Below, piece by piece: positions 59,775 to 64,000 of a stretch of 64,000 nt of DNA. Source of the stretch: Stictocephala bisonia (taxonomy: Eukaryota; Arthropoda; Insecta; Hemiptera; Membracidae); the NCBI GenBank assembly GCA_035578905.1, contig JAQJVL010000198.1, forward strand, positions 1,240,001 through 1,304,000. The letters run 5' to 3'. The notes below the pieces were generated by a model. It had not been told where the DNA came from, did not search any database, and was given only the letters and a program-made list of their open reading frames with translations. Position 1 is the stretch's first letter; each line of letters opens with the position of its first letter. Both the position numbers and the translations under genes were made by a program.

Positions 59775-61278
59775 CTTATTAACATAGGTGACGTTGTTGT
59801 CTTAGTACCTACTAAAGTTAACTTATTAACATAGGTGACGTTGTTGTCTTAGTACCTACTAAAGTTAACTTATTAACATAGGTGACGTTGTTGTCTTAGT
59901 ACCTACTAAAGTTAACTTATTAACATAGGTGACGTTGTTGTCTTAGTACCTACTAAAGTTAACTTATTAACATAGGTGACGTTGTTGTCTTAGTACCTAC
60001 TAAAGCTAACTTATTAACATAGGTGACGTTGTTGTCTTAGTACCTACTAAAGTTAACTTATTAACATAGGTGACGTTGTTGTCTTAGTACCTACTAAAGT
60101 TAACTTATTAACATAGGTGACGTTGTTGTCTTAGTACCTACTAAGGTTAACTTATTAACATAGGTGACGTTGCTGTCTTAGTACCTACTAAAGTTAACCT
60201 ATTAACATAGGTGACGTTGCTGTCTTAGTACCTACTAAAGTTAACCTATTAACATAGGTGACGTTGCTGTCTTAGTACCTACTAAAGTTAACTTATTAAC
60301 ATAGGTGACGTTGTTGTCTTAGTACCTACTAAAGTTAACTTATTAACATAGGTGACGTTGTTGTCTTAGTACCTACTAAAGTTAACTTATTAACATAGGT
60401 GACGTTGTTGTCTTAGTACCTACTAAAGTTAACTTATTAACATAGGTGACGTTGTTGTCTTAGTACCTACTAAAGTTAACTTATTAACATAGGTGACGTT
60501 GTTGTCTTAGTACCTACTAAAGTTAACTTATTAACATAGGTGACGTTGTTGTCTTAGTACATACTAAAGTTAACTTATTAACATAGGTGACGTTGTTGTC
60601 TTAGTACCTACTAAAGTTAACTTATTAACATAGGTGACGTTGTTGTCTTAGTACCTACTAAAGTTAACTAATTAACATAGGTGACGTTGTTGTCTTAGTA
60701 CCTACTAAAGTTAACTTATTAACATAGGTGACGTTGTTGTCTTAGTACCTACTAAAGTTAACTAATTAACATAGGTGACGTTGTTGTCTTAGTACCTACT
60801 AAAGTTAACTAATTAACATAGGTGACGTTGTTGTCTTAGTACCTACTAAAGTTAACTTATTAACATAGGTGACGTTGTTGTCTTAGTACCTACTAAAGTT
60901 AACTTATTAACATAGGTGACGTTGTTGTCTTAGTACCTACTAAAGTTAACTTATTAACATAGGTGACGTTGTTGTCTTAGTACCTACTAAAGTTAACTTA
61001 TTAACATAGGTGACGTTGTTGTCTTAGTACCTACTAAAGTTAACTTATTAACATAGGTGACGTTGTTGTCTTAGTACCTACTAAAGTTAACTTATTAACA
61101 TAGGTGACGTTGTTGTCTTAGTACCTACTAAAGTTAACTTATTAACATAGGTGACGTTGTTGTCTTAGTACCTACTAAAGTTAACTTATTAACATAGGTG
61201 ACGTTGTTGTCTTAGTACCTACTAAAGTTAACTTATTAACATAGGTGACGTTGTTGTCTTAGTACCTACTAAAGTTAA
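59775..61278. repeat. 47-bp minisatellite B, 32 units
   Basis: Unit words are 'cttattaacataggtgacgt', 'tgttgtcttagtacctacta' and 'aagttaa'. The start positions are 59775 plus multiples of 47, without any indel. Variants cluster: 'gttgctgtc' in three adjacent units near 60170-60270, and 'aactaattaac' in units near 60665-60815. Confidence 0.98.
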
Positions 61279-61381
61279 CTAATTCATTTATCTTACATAC
61301 TAAGTCTCAGAAATGGTATTTTAGTGTTTATGTAATTACAATTTCGTCCATTTGTGAGACTCCTCAGTTTTTCAAAAAGTA

Positions 61382-61619
61382 CAGGGTGTTTCAAAAATAA
61401 TGACCCGTTTTAAAAGCTATATTTATTAGAAGCAAGGTATTTACCCAAAAACACAATGGACATTAAAATTCTCACAAAAGAATAAAGTTTACGAAAATGT
61501 ATCATAAATGTTCAATATGTCGTCAAATTGCAGCACAGATGACATCTAGTCTGCATAAACTCAGCTATCAACTAGTAGATTTCATGCTTGCTGCAAATGG
61601 AGGACATATTGAATATGTA
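61382..61619 (+). mobile_element. Mariner/Tc1-type remnant: one end plus transposase C-terminus
   Basis: A TA (61380-61381) is followed by 'cagggtgtttcaaaaataat', a frequent end of mariner-like elements in insects. About 180 bp later the plus strand ends with VDFMLAANGGHIEYV and a stop; N-G-G-H-(F/I)-E is the usual last motif of this superfamily. The rest of the transposase is deleted, and the right end is replaced by MITE sequence. Confidence 0.6.
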
Positions 61620-61624
61620 TGATA

Positions 61625-61855
61625 TATTCTCAAAATTGTATATATTTTTGTAGAAAAAATATAAACCTATTTTTCAAAATGAGGCGTATGTATTCAAAAT
61701 ATCATAAGCAAACCCAATGTGTCATATGATAAAGTTTAAAATGACAATTCATACACAACTGTTGGTTAATAAATAACGAAGAAAATATGCATTCGAAAAT
61801 AACATTGTTCTTATGGGATTAAAACAAACATGGCCGACAGCTTCTGCACACTTTT
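61625..61855. mobile_element. MITE family M1, right half (copy 4)
   Basis: 'cctatttttcaaaatgaggc' and 'ttcttatgggattaaaac', 'aaacatggccgacagcttct' match the right half of the 42484 copy. The left terminal repeat is missing, and the sequence starts right after the mariner-like stop codon. Confidence 0.8.
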
Positions 61856-62073
61856 AAACCACAGTTCTTTAAAAAATATCCTATTCAGACATGCAGATAA
61901 TTAAATACAATTATATTTATTGCGATTCACAATGTGAAATCACACAAAAATCTACTAACTTTAATTGCCAACCTTTCTCGATATATCATCCAACTTGTAC
62001 ATTGAAGATATGGCATTAAAAACTACTATAACATTAATAATGATAAGATTAAAAACGCTATAATAAAGGTTGA

Positions 62074-62441
62074 GAGTCTGCAGAGGTAGTCGCTATACGG
62101 ATTTACTCCCGAAAGGGTTATGTTAAATGTGGCACCTAAACGAATTGCCGGAAAATTGTAATTTTTGCATAGTTTGAAAGAGCTTAAACGTTACTTGTGG
62201 ATCCAATTGGTAAACCTTTGATTGTTACTTTGGTTTTAATAAAAATCATCAACCAATAAATTAAAACTCACTATTCTTTATTACATCATAAACATGTTTT
62301 TTTTTTTAATTAAAAAGTGGATCTACTAGTAACGATGGAAAAATTACAATATTCCGACAAATCGTTATCACAGTTCTGCACTACATTTAACAACGCTCTT
62401 TTGGGAATAAATCCAACATGGCGACTACCTCTGTAGATGAG
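62074..62441. mobile_element. MITE, subfamily M1b
   Basis: The left end 'gagtctgcagaggtagtcgc' is an inverted copy of 'ggcgactacctctgtagatg' at the right end, and the inverted similarity runs on for about 45 bp ('ggatttactcccgaaag' with its reverse). The ends resemble M1 in the first 14 bases and the CCATGTTGG word, but the interior is different, so it is a sister family of the same transposon. Confidence 0.8.
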
Positions 62442-62610
62442 ATTTAGAAAAATGTTACATTAATCAAAGTGGGCTAACATTTTAATAAATGTGTATTGCA
62501 ATGGAAACATGAACAAAATAAAAATTAAAACATTTTTATTCTTATACTAAACACAGTAGTAAAATTAGGTTGTCATCTTAACCTATATCTGATACAAGAT
62601 TTTTTTATAT

Positions 62611-63262
62611 AAGAGGTTACCTCAGAACTGTGCGCATACGTAGTGCGCACGTGGCATTTTACGTCACAGGCCGACCTCAGCTGTGATTTTGCTTCCTTTA
62701 CTGCCACTTATTTTTTTGTTAACTTATGTAAAATTAACAACAAATTTAAAATAACGAACATTTGATTCAACACACATTATAACGTCCAAATATAACAAAA
62801 CATCTGTTAATCGTACTCTCCATGACTATGAAGTTTGATTGTGAATATGATTATAATATTTTTATAACAAACATAAAACGGTTAATATAAATCAGACATT
62901 CAAAGTTTACCTCGTAACTTTACATACCCATTGTCCGGGGTTGATGATAAATGATAAATTAATTGAAACAAATTTAAAATTATTTTATTTGCTGTAAGTG
63001 ATTGGTTTTAATAGTAGGCCTAATATTATTTAGTAGTTACTTATTAAATATAATTCCGTTGCAACGTATGAAAAAAGATAATTTGTACTGCTTTAAATAA
63101 CATTAAAATACCAGAAATACAACGAATTACAATAGGCCTCCAGTAATGATTTATTGTTTAGTTCAGTGCGCTGTGTTATGGAGATCGGTCTCTGACGTCA
63201 CAACTCATATAATCGCTGCTTATTTAGACCATAAGAGAGTAAGGCTACGAGACAACCTCTTA
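62611..63262. mobile_element. Candidate non-autonomous DNA element, about 650 bp
   Basis: 'aagaggttacctc' at the left and, reversed, 'aagaggttgtctc' at the right are inverted; TGACGTCA/TACGTCAC words lie about 60 bp inside both ends, as in the P-type element at 31109. Near the left end 'gtgcgca' and 'tgcgcac' form a 7-bp hairpin with a 7-base loop. Similarity between the ends is weak beyond 13 bases, and no target duplication is visible. Confidence 0.4.
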
Positions 63263-64000
63263 TGTATAGCCTATCTGATATACGTGCTGAGGTGTACACC
63301 GTATCTGCTGCCATAGAGAAACAAGCAACTTACCACTACAGTTATACTGTAGTATGTAGTCGGATACTCTGTGCTGTGCTCTGAGCTGGTATCCGAACGA
63401 TGTGGTCCACCAGCATTCCTGCCGATTGTTCCATCGTTATGGATTCCACCTTTTTCAGCCGTGCGGTTTGGGATGGAAATAAGTCCCAAACCTTTCTGGG
63501 AACACAGGAGACAGTGCTTACGTGACCAGGGTGGAGATCGAGCGACTTGTTGCCAGATAAAATCGCGGAAGACGTGGATGCAATAGTTAATGTCTGGAGG
63601 AGGACTGGCACAGCAGGGACCCTACGTGGAGACTGGCAAGTGGCGCAGACTGGAGAGAAATTTTGGAAAACGAATAATCGTAAAAAACGATCCTGTTGTT
63701 TTACAATTATCTTTTAGTGTTGGAATGTTCATATTGGTAAATTTGTTGGATATTCCCAACGCTTCGAGTGTTTTTAACAATAACACGTTTCGAAAGGAAT
63801 GAAACTCCTTTCGTCTTCAGGTGCTACTTATTACCTTACTCTAGATTTAAATCTATGTTTTCTTATTTGTTATAATACTTTATATAAAGTATATACTTAT
63901 ACTACACTACTTCCTTTATACTACTAAGTCTAAATAATCCGTACTAAATACCTCAGTTTTTATTATATTTTAATTTAATCCGGATAAAACTGTCATTTAG
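63263..64000. other. Right edge of the window, no recognised gene
   Basis: A GC-richer patch at 63365-63660 is open on both strands, without an ATG on the minus strand. At 63793-63813 'cgaaaggaatgaaactcctt' forms an 8-bp hairpin of a kind I associate with ends of some retroelements; the class is not determined. Confidence 0.4.

Noticed and set aside
63342..63611. 89-codon minus-strand ORF of gene-like composition
   Set aside because: It opens with GTG and has no ATG near its start, the opposite strand is also open, and no domain or neighbouring exon was recognised.

Overview
The window is AT-rich, intron-scale eukaryotic DNA that is poor in genes and dominated by mobile elements and satellites. 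A laminin-type exon with animal-style GT/AG borders, an AIG1-type sequence with animal-like residues, Tc1, P-type, Mutator-like and hAT-like DNA transposons, non-LTR retrotransposon tails and several tRNA-derived SINEs all point to an arthropod, most likely an insect. The repeat landscape (very long CT tracts, many minisatellites, abundant short SINEs) would suit a hemipteran such as a leafhopper, but nothing here proves the order. There is no sign of bacterial or viral gene organisation.

Layout. 1-12 kb: a 61-bp minisatellite array of about 34 units, a (CT)n tract, copies of one SINE-like repeat, a TIR element (MITE), a hAT-like element and a scrap of reverse transcriptase. 12.36-12.64 kb: one exon of a laminin alpha chain (N-terminal domain), the only good evidence of a host gene; no other exon of it was recognised, so its introns must be long. 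13.7-20.5 kb: 117-bp and about 165-bp arrays, a broken non-LTR element and a second (CT)n tract. 22.2-25 kb: a SINE copy split by a 330-bp hAT-like MITE with a perfect 8-bp target duplication, and a tRNA-type SINE. 27.7-29.05 kb: a complete Tc1-type transposon with an intact 339-residue transposase. 31.1-33.4 kb: a decayed P-superfamily transposon with THAP and RNase H-like remnants. 38.4-39.5 kb: the 3' end of a non-LTR element.

39.9-64 kb: a tRNA-derived SINE; a 40-bp array built from the promoter head of the same SINE family; a 169-bp satellite; a decayed Mutator-like element; retrotransposon ends; a 43/38-bp alternating array; a damaged AIG1/ADTRP-like copy; a 28-bp array; two independent arrays that both have a period of exactly 47 bp (24 and 32 units); a nest of a MITE and an unknown insert inside a retrotransposon fragment; and a mariner-like remnant cut by another MITE.

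The only gene that looks able to make a working protein as it stands is the Tc1 transposase. Everything else is an isolated exon, a fossil or non-coding repeat. The most unusual structures are the tandem amplification of a SINE A-box segment (41941-42420), the intact Tc1 copy, and the two P and Mutator fossils, which no long open reading frame reveals.
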